Position numbers and translations under genes: made by a program. The notes beneath the pieces were generated by a model, which was not told the origin of the DNA, did no database searches, and saw nothing but the letters and a program-made list of their open reading frames with translations. Below, piece by piece: positions 8,229-15,782 of a stretch of DNA of 64,000 nucleotides. The DNA is from DASQFQ01 sp963805525 (GTDB lineage: Bacteria > Actinomycetota > Thermoleophilia > Solirubrobacterales > Solirubrobacteraceae), in the NCBI GenBank assembly GCA_963805525.1, contig CAWDUT010000006.1, positions 62,001 through 126,000 of the forward strand, read 5' to 3'. Numbering within the stretch: position 1 is the stretch's first letter; the number at the start of each line of letters is the position of its first letter.

Positions 8229-8987
8229 ATGCCCGCTGACGTCTCCGGGCCGGCCGTGCTGCTGCTGCACGGCTCCGGTCCGGGGACGACGGCCGCGGCA
8301 TGGGACCCGCTCGTCGCGGCGCTGGCGCCGCGGCGTCGGGTGATCGCGCCCGACCTGCTCGGCTTCGGGGAGAGCCCCCGGCCCGAGGGCTCGCTCCGCG
8401 CGGCGTGGACCCGCCAGGCGCTCGAGCTCGTCGACTCGCTCGGCGTCAGCTCGCTCGCCGTCGTGGGCAACTCCGCGGGCGGGGCGATCGCGCTCTCGAT
8501 CGCGGCCGCCCGCCCGCACGCGGTGACCCGGGTCGTCGCGGTCGGGTCGATGGGCCACGCCATGCCGCTGCCTCCCGGCCTCGACGCCCTGTGGGGCTAC
8601 GCGACGCCGAGCCCCGAGCGGGCGCGCGCGCTGATCGAGCTGATCAACCACGACCCCGCCGCCGCGACGCCGGAGGCGGTCGCGGCGCGCCACCGCGCGA
8701 CGCTGGCGCAGCCGTGGTACCGGGAGCTGTTCCCGCCGCCGCGCCAGCACTGGGTCGACGACCTCGCGCTCACGCGCGCGGAGCTCGAGGGGATCACCGC
8801 GCCGGTCCTGCTGGTGCACGGCGCGCAGGACCGCGTGGTGCCGCTGCGCGACAGCTTCCTGCCGCTGCTGGAGGCGCTGCCGGACGTCCGCGGGCACGTG
8901 TTCGGGGCCTGTGGGCACGCCTCTCCGCTGGAGCGCACCGACGAGTTCCACGCCCTGATCACCTCGTTCCTGGAGACCGACCGATGA
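8229..8987 (+). CDS. Alpha/beta hydrolase (MhpC/BphD-like)
   Basis: 252 aa. Oxyanion-hole motif LLHGSGPGTTA, nucleophile Ser82 in GNSAGG, acid Asp201 in HGAQDRVVP and His230 in CGHASPLE make a full triad. HGSGPG is typical of carbon-carbon hydrolases of meta-cleavage pathways, but no dioxygenase is present here, so an esterase or lactonase role is possible. The stop overlaps the start of the next gene (ATGA). Confidence 0.87.
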   Translation: MPADVSGPAVLLLHGSGPGTTAAAWDPLVAALAPRRRVIAPDLLGFGESPRPEGSLRAAWTRQALELVDSLGVSSLAVVGNSAGGAIALSIAAARPHAVTRVVAVGSMGHAMPLPPGLDALWGYATPSPERARALIELINHDPAAATPEAVAARHRATLAQPWYRELFPPPRQHWVDDLALTRAELEGITAPVLLVHGAQDRVVPLRDSFLPLLEALPDVRGHVFGACGHASPLERTDEFHALITSFLETDR

Positions 8988-10189
8988 CCGACTTCGCCGT
9001 GCTGCGCGCGCCGTCCCAAGTGCTGTTCGGATCCGGCCTGGCCGCGGCGGCGGGCGACCTCGCCGCCGAGCACGGCCGCCGCGTGCTGGTCATCACCGAT
9101 CCCGTGATCGCGCAGACGCCGGGCTTTGCCAGCGTCCTCGAGTCGCTTGCCGCGCTGGATGTCACGGTCTTCTCCGACGCCGCCGTCGACGTGCCGCCCT
9201 CGGCCGTGAACGCGGCGCTGGCGCTGGGCGCGAGCGCGCGCGCCGACGTCATCGTCGCGGTCGGCGGCGGCAGCGTGATCGACCTGGCGAAGGTCACCGC
9301 TCTGCAGCTCACCCACGGCGCGCCGCTCGAGAGCTACTACGCCGTCGGCTCGGTGCCGGGCCCGGTCCTGCCGCTGATCGCGCTGCCGACGACGGCGGGC
9401 ACGGGCTCGGAGGCGACGCCGGTCGCCGTCGTGACCGACGCGCGCTCCGACATGAAGATCGGGGTCGCGAGCCGTCATCTCATCCCGCGCCACGCGATCT
9501 GCGATCCGCTGCTGACGGTGGGCGCGCCGCCGGTCGTCACCGCCCACGCCGGCATCGACGCGCTCTCCCACGCCGTCGAGTCGTACCTGGCGGCACGCCA
9601 GGAACTCTCGCCAGAGCTCGTGCTCGCCCGGCCGCAGGTCGGCAAGAACCTGCTCTCGGATGCGCTGGCGCTGACGGCCGCGCGGTACCTGCTCGACAAC
9701 CTCGCCCAGGCGGTCGAGGACGGCTCCGACGTGCCGGCGCGCACCGGCATGCTCTACGGATCGCTGCTGGCCGGCGTCGCGTTCGGGAACTCCGGCGTCG
9801 GCGCCGCCCACGCGCTGCAGTTCGTGGTCGGCGCGGCCACTCACACGTCACACGGGCTCGGCACCGGCCTGCTCCTGCCCTACGTCATGGAGTACAGCCG
9901 CGCGGCGCGGCCTGAGGAGATCGCGCAGCTCTCGGCGCTGGCGGGCGGCGACGCCGTGGCGGAGATCCACGCGCTCGGGCTGCGGATCGGGCTGCCGCCG
10001 TCGCTGGAGGACATCGGCGTGGAGCGGGGTCAGCTGCGCGCGATGGCGGAGGCGGCCGCGGGCATCAAGCGGCTGGTCGACAACAGCGCGCGCCCGCTCG
10101 ACGCCGACGCGCTCGAGGCGATCCTCGACGCCGCCTGGCACGGGGAGCCGGAGCGGCTCAGCAGCGACGGGGTGGAGCTCAGTGCGTGA
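8984..10189 (+). CDS. Iron-containing alcohol dehydrogenase (group III)
   Basis: 401 aa. N-terminal Rossmann part with GGGSVIDLAK and TAGTGSEATP; C-terminal helical part with the metal region HAGIDALSHAVESYLA and HALQFVVGAATHTSHGLGTG supplying Asp and His ligands. The family interconverts alcohols and aldehydes (FucO lactaldehyde reductase, maleylacetate reductase, 1,3-propanediol DH). Together with the first gene it gives an alcohol-aldehyde-acid route. Its last 11 bases overlap the convergent GntR gene. Confidence 0.9.
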   Translation: MTDFAVLRAPSQVLFGSGLAAAAGDLAAEHGRRVLVITDPVIAQTPGFASVLESLAALDVTVFSDAAVDVPPSAVNAALALGASARADVIVAVGGGSVIDLAKVTALQLTHGAPLESYYAVGSVPGPVLPLIALPTTAGTGSEATPVAVVTDARSDMKIGVASRHLIPRHAICDPLLTVGAPPVVTAHAGIDALSHAVESYLAARQELSPELVLARPQVGKNLLSDALALTAARYLLDNLAQAVEDGSDVPARTGMLYGSLLAGVAFGNSGVGAAHALQFVVGAATHTSHGLGTGLLLPYVMEYSRAARPEEIAQLSALAGGDAVAEIHALGLRIGLPPSLEDIGVERGQLRAMAEAAAGIKRLVDNSARPLDADALEAILDAAWHGEPERLSSDGVELSA

Positions 10190-10817
10190 GGTCGCGCACG
10201 GCGCGCTCGAGGTGCGCCGTCATCCGCGCCTCGGCCGCCTCCACATCGCCGGACTCGAGGACGTCGATCACCTCGTGGTGCTCGTGCCCGATCGCCGAGG
10301 GTGACGCCCAGCTCGGGCGGAGCTGGGCGACGCAGAGGCGGATCTCGCCGCTGAGCGCGCCGTAGAGGCGCTCGAGGCGGGGGGACCCGACCGCGCTGAC
10401 GAGCGCCTGATGGAACGCGGCGTCCGCCGAGACGACCTTGCTCCAGCCCGCGTCGTTCGGCAGCGCCTCCATGACGGCCATCGCCTCGCGGGCGGGCGCG
10501 AGCGGCGCCTTGCGCTCGAGCACGGCGCGCACGATCAGGCACTCGAGCGGGATCCGGACCGAGAACAGATCGAGGATCTCCTCGCTGGTGAGCACCGGGA
10601 TGTGCGCGCTGCGGTTGCGCTCGCGGACGAGCAGCCCTTCGTGGCACAGGGTCTGGATCGCCTCGCGCACGGTCGGACGGGCGACGCCGAAGTCCGCCGC
10701 GAGCTCCGCCTCGGGGAGGCGCGCCCCCGGCGCGATGACCCCGTCGAGGATGCGGGCGCGCAGCGAGGCGACGACGGCCTCGCCGGTGGAGATGGGCTGG
10801 ACGGCGAGACCGCTCAT
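10179..10817 (-). CDS. GntR-family regulator, FCD (FadR) subfamily
   Basis: 212 aa. Winged HTH at about 10-75 (ILDGVIAPGARLPEAELAADFGVARPTVREAIQTL) and an all-helical FCD domain with metal-type His positions (AAFHQALV, GHEHHEVIDVL). FCD regulators bind organic or sugar acids. ATG 10817 overlaps the stop of the HAD1 gene, so it is the last gene of a HAD1-GntR unit. The palindrome TTGTCAGACAA upstream of HAD1 and its degenerate copies before the flavoprotein gene are the probable operators. Confidence 0.9.
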   Translation of the reverse strand: MSGLAVQPISTGEAVVASLRARILDGVIAPGARLPEAELAADFGVARPTVREAIQTLCHEGLLVRERNRSAHIPVLTSEEILDLFSVRIPLECLIVRAVLERKAPLAPAREAMAVMEALPNDAGWSKVVSADAAFHQALVSAVGSPRLERLYGALSGEIRLCVAQLRPSWASPSAIGHEHHEVIDVLESGDVEAAEARMTAHLERAVRDLTH

Positions 10818-11368
10818 GGCACCAGGAGGGTGGCAGGAGCCGGGTGCATCGCGAGCGCTCGCCCCAGGGCGCCCGGCGCGACGGCCCGCAGGCCCGCCCT
10901 GCGCGCCTCCGCACGGCGCCACGGCGCGCGGCTGACGTACAGGATCGCGTCCGGATCGGCGTCGATCTGAGCGGGATGCGCCGCGACGTCCTCGAAGGCG
11001 TCGTCGAAGAGGTCGAGCGCCCGCGGGCTCTCGCCGCGCGACACGGCGAGCACGCGCCGGCCCGACCCGAGCGCGAGCGCCACGGCCTCGCGCGCTCCCG
11101 GCAGCGGCCGCGCTGTCGCGACGACGGTCGCGAGCAGCTCGTCGCCGTCGTGCCCGACGCGGTAGCGCCGCTCGCGGGCGAGCCGCTCGAAGCCGCGCGC
11201 CAGCCCGTCGCCGCCGGCCAGCGCCTCGATACGGCGACGCAACCTCGCGCCGCGGTCGAGCGGGCTCTCGCCGTTGCGGCGCGCCACTTCGTACGCCACG
11301 GCCTCGATGGCCCCGGCCCAGTCGACCAGCGTGCCACGGCAGGCGAACGCGACGACCTCGATCATCAT
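10814..11368 (-). CDS. HAD-fold protein 1, catalytic Asp missing
   Basis: 184 aa, haloacid-dehalogenase type II-like. Motif I, normally F-D-x-x-G-T-L, reads FACRGTLVDW, so the nucleophile is Ala9. The motif II-like region VLAVSRGESP and a motif IV-like region DADPDAILYVSRAPW are present. About half of the positions match the HAD protein at 11446-12114, so the two are tandem paralogues. With no nucleophile it is likely a binding or regulatory pseudoenzyme. Start ATG 11368 is 9 nt after a -10 box (leaderless); ATG 11365 is an alternative. Confidence 0.8.
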   Translation of the reverse strand: MMIEVVAFACRGTLVDWAGAIEAVAYEVARRNGESPLDRGARLRRRIEALAGGDGLARGFERLARERRYRVGHDGDELLATVVATARPLPGAREAVALALGSGRRVLAVSRGESPRALDLFDDAFEDVAAHPAQIDADPDAILYVSRAPWRRAEARRAGLRAVAPGALGRALAMHPAPATLLVP

Positions 11369-11377
11369 TGGCGCGGC

Positions 11378-11420
11378 AGCGTACATTGTCAGACAATCTG
11401 ACTCAAGGGTTGTCAGACAA
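11378..11420 (-). promoter_or_regulatory. HAD1-GntR promoter with two TTGTCAGACAA operators
   Basis: On the minus strand: -35 TTGAGT (11406-11401), 17-nt spacer, -10 TACGCT (11383-11378), then ATG 11368. The perfect palindrome TTGTCAGACAA lies inside the spacer (11386-11396) and again upstream of the -35 (11410-11420). Both copies share the extension TCTG, giving 15-bp direct repeats 24 nt apart. The motif fits FCD-type GntR operators (TnGTC-n-GACnA), so autoregulation by the GntR protein is inferred. Confidence 0.65.
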
Positions 11421-11445
11421 TCTGCGATCGAGCCGCCGGGCTGCA

Positions 11446-12114
11446 TCAGCCTGCGACCGGAAGCGTCGGTGACCCCACGCCCAGGAACGCCCCCAGCCCG
11501 CGCAGGCTGGGCCATTCCTCGGCGGGCAGGAGGTGCGGCGGGCGCCGCCGGTCGCCGGCGCGGTTGACCCACGCGCGGCGCACGCCGAGCCGCCCGGCCT
11601 GGGCGATCGCGGCGCGCGAGGCGCTCACGTACAGCATCCGGCGCGGGTCGGCTCCGAGCCACCGCGCGGCCGAGGCCGGCACGTCGCCGTCGAGCTCGCG
11701 GGCGGTGAGGACCGCGTCGAACGCGCCGTCGAGCGGGCGGAGCGCGCCCTCGACGAGCACGGGGTCTCCGGTGGAGGCGACGATGAGCGGGGGGCCGGCG
11801 GCGATCGCGAGCTCGAGCGCCGCGGGCACCTCGGCGTAGGGCCGCGCGAGCGCGGCGACCCGCCTGCGGCATTCGGCGCCGGTCATGCCCCGCCGCCAGC
11901 CGCGCTCGGCGGCCAGCCGGTCGAACCCGTCCGCGAGCGACGGTGTGGCGCCCGCGCTCAGTTCCTCGACCCGCCGGCGCAGCGCCGCACCGCGGTCGAG
12001 TGGGCTCTCGGCGTTGACGCGCGCCTGCTCGTAGGCGACCGCCTCCACGGCGGGCGACCAGCTCGCGAGCGTGCCGCGGCAGGCGAGAACGACAGCCTCG
12101 ACGTCGTTGTCCAT
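11446..12114 (-). CDS. HAD-fold protein 2, catalytic Asp missing
   Basis: 222 aa paralogue of the HAD protein at 10814-11368, sharing EAVAYE-AR-N-ESPLDRGA-LRRR-EEL. Motif I reads LACRGTLASW, again without the nucleophilic Asp (Ala11). A motif II-like ASTGDP and a motif IV-like MLYVSASRAAI ... AWVNRAG are recognisable. Start ATG 12114 has a Shine-Dalgarno (GGAGAG); a longer in-frame start near 12198 would cover the promoter. Shares a divergent control region with the flavoprotein gene. Function unknown. Confidence 0.8.
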   Translation of the reverse strand: MDNDVEAVVLACRGTLASWSPAVEAVAYEQARVNAESPLDRGAALRRRVEELSAGATPSLADGFDRLAAERGWRRGMTGAECRRRVAALARPYAEVPAALELAIAAGPPLIVASTGDPVLVEGALRPLDGAFDAVLTARELDGDVPASAARWLGADPRRMLYVSASRAAIAQAGRLGVRRAWVNRAGDRRRPPHLLPAEEWPSLRGLGAFLGVGSPTLPVAG

Positions 12115-12171
12115 AGCTCTCTCTCCGAAGCCCTCTGCAGACCCGCGACCTGCGATCTGCCCTCGGCGCCA

Positions 12172-12208
12172 ACCGTAACTTGTAAGACAGTCAGACACAA
12201 GTTAGGGT
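12172..12208. promoter_or_regulatory. Face-to-face divergent promoters with GntR-like sites
   Basis: Plus strand: -35 TTGTAA (12180-12185), 17 nt, -10 TAGGGT (12203-12208), then 7 nt to ATG 12216 (leaderless). Minus strand: -35 TTGTGT (12200-12195), 17 nt, -10 TACGGT (12177-12172). Inverted arms AACTTGT (12177-12183) and ACAAGTT (12197-12203) enclose two overlapping degenerate copies of TTGTCAGACAA (12180-12190, 9/11; 12188-12198, 8/11), so one regulator could block both directions. Confidence 0.6.
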
Positions 12209-12215
12209 CTTGTTG

Positions 12216-13637
12216 ATGCCGCCGACGACCCTGGTGCGCCGTCTCGCCGCGATCGTCGGACCGGCGCACGTCCTCGACGATCCGGAGCTCTGCGCGTCGT
12301 ACGGCCGCGACTGCACGGGCCGCTTCGGCGGCCCGGCCGCGCTCGTCGTCCGGCCCGGCAGCACGCACGAAGTGGCGCACGTGCTGGCGACGTGCGTCGA
12401 GGCCGGCGTGCCGGTGGTGCCCCAGGGCGGCAACACCGGGCTCGTCGGCGCGGGGGTGCCGCGCGGCGGCGAGGTCGTCCTCTCGCTCACGCGGCTCGAC
12501 GAGCTCGGACCCGTCGACCCGGTGGCGGCCCAGGTGACCGCCGGCGCGGGGGTGACGCTCGAGCGCCTCCAGCAGCACGCCGCCGCGGCCGGCCTGGCCT
12601 TCGGCGTCGATCACGGCGCGCGCAGCGGCGCGACCGTCGGCGGCATGGTCGCGACGAACGCGGGCGGCGCGCAGGTCCTCCGCCACGGGATGATGCGCGC
12701 GCAGGTCATGGGCGTCGAGGCGGTGCTCGCCGACGGCCGCGTCCTGCGGCGCCTCGCCGGCCTGCTGAAGGACAACGCCGGCTACGACCTCACGCAGCTG
12801 CTGGTCGGCAGCGAGGGCACGCTCGCCGTCGTGACCGCGGCGCGGCTGCGGCTCGTCCCCGCGCCGGCGCACGTCGTCACCGCGCTGCTCGGCGTCGGGT
12901 CGACCGGCGACGCGGTCGACGTCATGCGCGTGCTGCGCGACCGCGTGCCATCGCTCAACGCGGTGGAGATCTTCTACGCCGACGGGCTGGAGCTCGTCTG
13001 CGCGCACCGGCGGCTGGCCGTCCCGTTCGCCGACCGTCACCCCGTCTACGTCGTCGCCGAGTGCGCGGCGGCGAGCGATCCCGTCCAGGAGCTGGCGGAC
13101 GCGCTCGAGGACGCCCCGGTGCTCGACGTCGCCGTCGCCGACGACAGCGCGCGGCGCCGCGCGCTGTGGACCTATCGCGAGGCGCACAACGAGGCGATCG
13201 CGGCGGCCGGGATCCCGCACAAGCTCGACGTGACGGTGCAGCTCGGCGACATCGCCGCGTTCGAGTCCCGCGTGCGCGCGGCCGTGGCCGCGGCCATGCC
13301 CGGGGCGCGCACGATCGTCTACGGCCATCTCGGCGACGGGAACCTGCACGTCAACGTGCTGGGGCCCGATCCGCACGACGAGAGCGTCGACGAGGCGGTG
13401 CTCGAGCTCGTCGGCGAGTTCGGCGGCTCGATCAGCGCCGAGCACGGCGTCGGCGTCGCCAAGCGGCGCTGGCTGCACCTCACGCGCTCGCCCGACGAGA
13501 TCGACGTGATGGCGGCCGTCAAGCACGCGTTCGATCCGCACGGCATCCTCAACCCGGGTGTGCTGTTGCCCGAGCGCGGCGACGAGCGAGCATTGGTGTC
13601 GATCGGAGGAGGAGGAATGACATGGCAAGGCCCGTGA
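12216..13637 (+). CDS. FAD-linked 2-hydroxyacid dehydrogenase (GlcD/DLD family)
   Basis: 473 aa from ATG 12216. N-terminal PCMH FAD-binding domain with VVPQGGNTGLVGAGVP and RSGATVGGMVATNAGG, then the C-terminal FAD-oxidase domain with GHLGDGNLHVNV and the ending SAEHGVGVAKR. The family oxidises glycolate, D-lactate, D-2-hydroxyglutarate or sugar-derived hydroxyacids. It opens the sugar operon, and its 3' end overlaps the next gene by 16 nt. A sugar-acid or D-lactate substrate is inferred from the FCD-type regulator and neighbours. Confidence 0.88.
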   Translation: MPPTTLVRRLAAIVGPAHVLDDPELCASYGRDCTGRFGGPAALVVRPGSTHEVAHVLATCVEAGVPVVPQGGNTGLVGAGVPRGGEVVLSLTRLDELGPVDPVAAQVTAGAGVTLERLQQHAAAAGLAFGVDHGARSGATVGGMVATNAGGAQVLRHGMMRAQVMGVEAVLADGRVLRRLAGLLKDNAGYDLTQLLVGSEGTLAVVTAARLRLVPAPAHVVTALLGVGSTGDAVDVMRVLRDRVPSLNAVEIFYADGLELVCAHRRLAVPFADRHPVYVVAECAAASDPVQELADALEDAPVLDVAVADDSARRRALWTYREAHNEAIAAAGIPHKLDVTVQLGDIAAFESRVRAAVAAAMPGARTIVYGHLGDGNLHVNVLGPDPHDESVDEAVLELVGEFGGSISAEHGVGVAKRRWLHLTRSPDEIDVMAAVKHAFDPHGILNPGVLLPERGDERALVSIGGGGMTWQGP

Positions 13638-14623
13638 CGCTCTTCACCGGCCAGTGGGCGGATCTGCCGCTGGCGGAGCTGGCGGCGAAGTGCGGCGACT
13701 GGGGCTTCGACGGCCTCGAGCTCGCGTGCTGGGGTGATCACTTCGACGTCGCGCAGGCGGTCTCGGACTCCGGCTACGCGAAGGGGCAGCGCGAGCTGCT
13801 CGCCCGCAACGGCCTCGGCGTCTGGGCGATCGGCAACCACCTCGTCGGCCAGGCCGTCTGTGACCCGATCGCCCCGCGCTACGAGGGCATGCTCCCGCCC
13901 GAGGTCTGGGGCGACGGCGAGCCCGAGAGCGTGCGGCAGCGCGCGGCCGAGTGGATGATGGACACCGCGCGGGCCGCTGCCCAGCTCGGCGTCGAGGTCG
14001 TCACGGGCTTCACCGGCTCGCCGATCTGGCACCTCCTCTACTCGTTCCCGCCCAACGACTTCGGCGAGATCGAGCGCGGCTACGAGGAGTTCGCCGAGCG
14101 CTGGGGGCCGATCATCGACGTCTTCGAGGCCGAGGGCGTGCGCTTCGCGCTCGAGGTGCACCCGACCGAGATCGCCTACGACTACGTGACGACGCGCAAG
14201 GCGCTCGCGGCGATCGGCGACCGGCCGGGCTTCGGGATCAACTTCGACCCCAGCCACTTCGAGCATCAGTTCCTGCAGTCGGCGCCGTTCATCGACGAGT
14301 TCGCGGACCGGATCTTCCATTTCCACGTGAAGGATTCGAAGCGCATGCTCGACGGGCGTTCGTCGATCCTCGGCGGCCACCTCGACTTCGGCCAGCCGGG
14401 CCGCGGCTGGGACTTCGTCTCGCCCGGGCACGGCGACGTGGACTTCGAGCCGATCTTCCGCGCGCTCAACCGCATCGGCTACCAGGGGCCGCTCTCGATC
14501 GAGTGGGAGGACTCGGGCATGGATCGCGACTGGGGCGCGCCGGACGCGCTCGCCTTCGTGCGGCGGACCGACTTCCAGCCCTCGCAGGTGGCCTTCGACG
14601 CGGCGTTCTCGAGGGAGGCGTAG
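13622..14623 (+). CDS. Sugar phosphate isomerase/epimerase (xylose isomerase-like TIM barrel)
   Basis: 333 aa. Start ATG 13622 follows the Shine-Dalgarno GGAGGAGGAGGAA. Metal and substrate residues of the AP-endonuclease-2/IolE-type barrel are visible: Glu in FALEVHPTE, Asp and His in INFDPSHFEHQ, His in FHFHVKD and Glu in LSIEWEDSG. Such proteins epimerise or dehydrate keto-sugars next to Gfo/Idh/MocA dehydrogenases, as here. Its TAG stop directly abuts the next ATG. The precise reaction is not predictable. Confidence 0.88.
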   Translation: MARPVTLFTGQWADLPLAELAAKCGDWGFDGLELACWGDHFDVAQAVSDSGYAKGQRELLARNGLGVWAIGNHLVGQAVCDPIAPRYEGMLPPEVWGDGEPESVRQRAAEWMMDTARAAAQLGVEVVTGFTGSPIWHLLYSFPPNDFGEIERGYEEFAERWGPIIDVFEAEGVRFALEVHPTEIAYDYVTTRKALAAIGDRPGFGINFDPSHFEHQFLQSAPFIDEFADRIFHFHVKDSKRMLDGRSSILGGHLDFGQPGRGWDFVSPGHGDVDFEPIFRALNRIGYQGPLSIEWEDSGMDRDWGAPDALAFVRRTDFQPSQVAFDAAFSREA

Positions 14624-15781
14624 ATGTCGGACGTCGGCTTCACCGACCGGCCCGGGACCGGCGCGACCACCGAGATCCCGCGCATCGGCGTGGGCATGCT
14701 CGGCTACGCCTTCATGGGCAAGGCGCACTCGAACGCCTACCGGACGCTCGCGTACATGACGTGGCCGCCCCCGCTCGTGCCCGAGCTCGTGGCCGTCGCG
14801 GGCCGCAACGAGGAGGCGGTGGCCGAGGCGGCGACCCGCTACGGCTTCGCCGACCACGTCACGGACTGGCGCGCCGTCGTCGCCGACGACCGCGTCGGCC
14901 TGTTCGACAACGTCGGCCCGAACGACCTCCACGCGGAGCCGACGATCGCAGCGGCCGAGGCGGGCAAGCACGTGATCTGCGAGAAGCCGCTGGGCCGTGA
15001 TGCCGACGAGAGCTACGAGACGTGGCAGCGCGTCCAGGCCGCCGGGGTCAAGCACATGTGCGCGTTCAACTACCGGTTCGTGCCGGCCGTGCGGCTCGCG
15101 CGCGAGATGATCGAGGCCGGCGAGCTCGGCGAGATCCTGCACTTCCGCGGCTCGTACCTGCAGGAATGGGGCGCGACGGACGCCGCGGTCTGGCGCTTCG
15201 ATCGCGCCGTCGCGGGCTCCGGCGCGCTCGGCGACCTCGGCGCGCACGTGGTCGACCTGGCCCGCTACCTCGTCGGCGAGATCGCGTCGGTCGCGGCACG
15301 CACGCATACGTTTCACCCCGGGCGCGAGGTCGACGACGCGGTCGAGTCGGTGGTGTCCTTCGAGGGCGGCGCGATCGGCACGATCGAGGCGTCGCGCTTC
15401 GCGACCGGGCGCAAGAACGCCTTCACCTGGGAGATCAACGGCTCCAAGGGCTCGCTCCGCTTCGATCTCGAGCGCCTCAACGAGCTCGAGGTCCACCTCA
15501 CCGGCTCGACGCCGGGGGAGCGGGCGCAGGGCTTCCGGACCGTCCTGGTCTCCGAGCCCGACCACCCGTTCTGGGAGCACTGGTGGCCGCAGGGCCACAT
15601 GATCGGATGGGAGCACACCTTCGTGCACGAGTTGCACCACCTGCTGGCGGCGATCCGCGAGGACACGCCGGTCGGCCCGCACGGCGCGACGCTCGAGGAC
15701 GGCTACCGCGCCGCCGAGGTGTGCGACGCGATGCTGCGCTCATCCAACAACGGAGCCCACGAAACGGTGAGGTATCGCTGA
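14624..15781 (+). CDS. Gfo/Idh/MocA family sugar dehydrogenase
   Basis: 385 aa. An N-terminal Rossmann domain starts after a 20-residue polar tail (IGVGMLGYAFMGKAHSNAY), with the catalytic-site motif EKPLG and the C-terminal sheet motif GSGALGDLGAHVVDLARYL containing the catalytic His. NAD(P)-dependent oxidation of an inositol or sugar ring hydroxyl is the family role. It probably works in series with the upstream TIM-barrel protein. The start directly follows that gene's stop, and XylA begins 1 nt after its own. Confidence 0.9.
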   Translation: MSDVGFTDRPGTGATTEIPRIGVGMLGYAFMGKAHSNAYRTLAYMTWPPPLVPELVAVAGRNEEAVAEAATRYGFADHVTDWRAVVADDRVGLFDNVGPNDLHAEPTIAAAEAGKHVICEKPLGRDADESYETWQRVQAAGVKHMCAFNYRFVPAVRLAREMIEAGELGEILHFRGSYLQEWGATDAAVWRFDRAVAGSGALGDLGAHVVDLARYLVGEIASVAARTHTFHPGREVDDAVESVVSFEGGAIGTIEASRFATGRKNAFTWEINGSKGSLRFDLERLNELEVHLTGSTPGERAQGFRTVLVSEPDHPFWEHWWPQGHMIGWEHTFVHELHHLLAAIREDTPVGPHGATLEDGYRAAEVCDAMLRSSNNGAHETVRYR

Positions 15782-15782
15782 C

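Noticed and set aside
8229..8987. Assignment of the hydrolase as a meta-cleavage pathway enzyme
   Set aside because: Only the HGSGPG motif supports it; no ring-cleaving dioxygenase or hydratase is nearby, so a general hydrolase call is safer.
12198..12210. Longer starts for HAD2 (12198) and the flavoprotein (TTG 12210)
   Set aside because: Both would place coding sequence over the promoter/operator bases and lack a ribosome site; ATG 12114 and ATG 12216 fit better.
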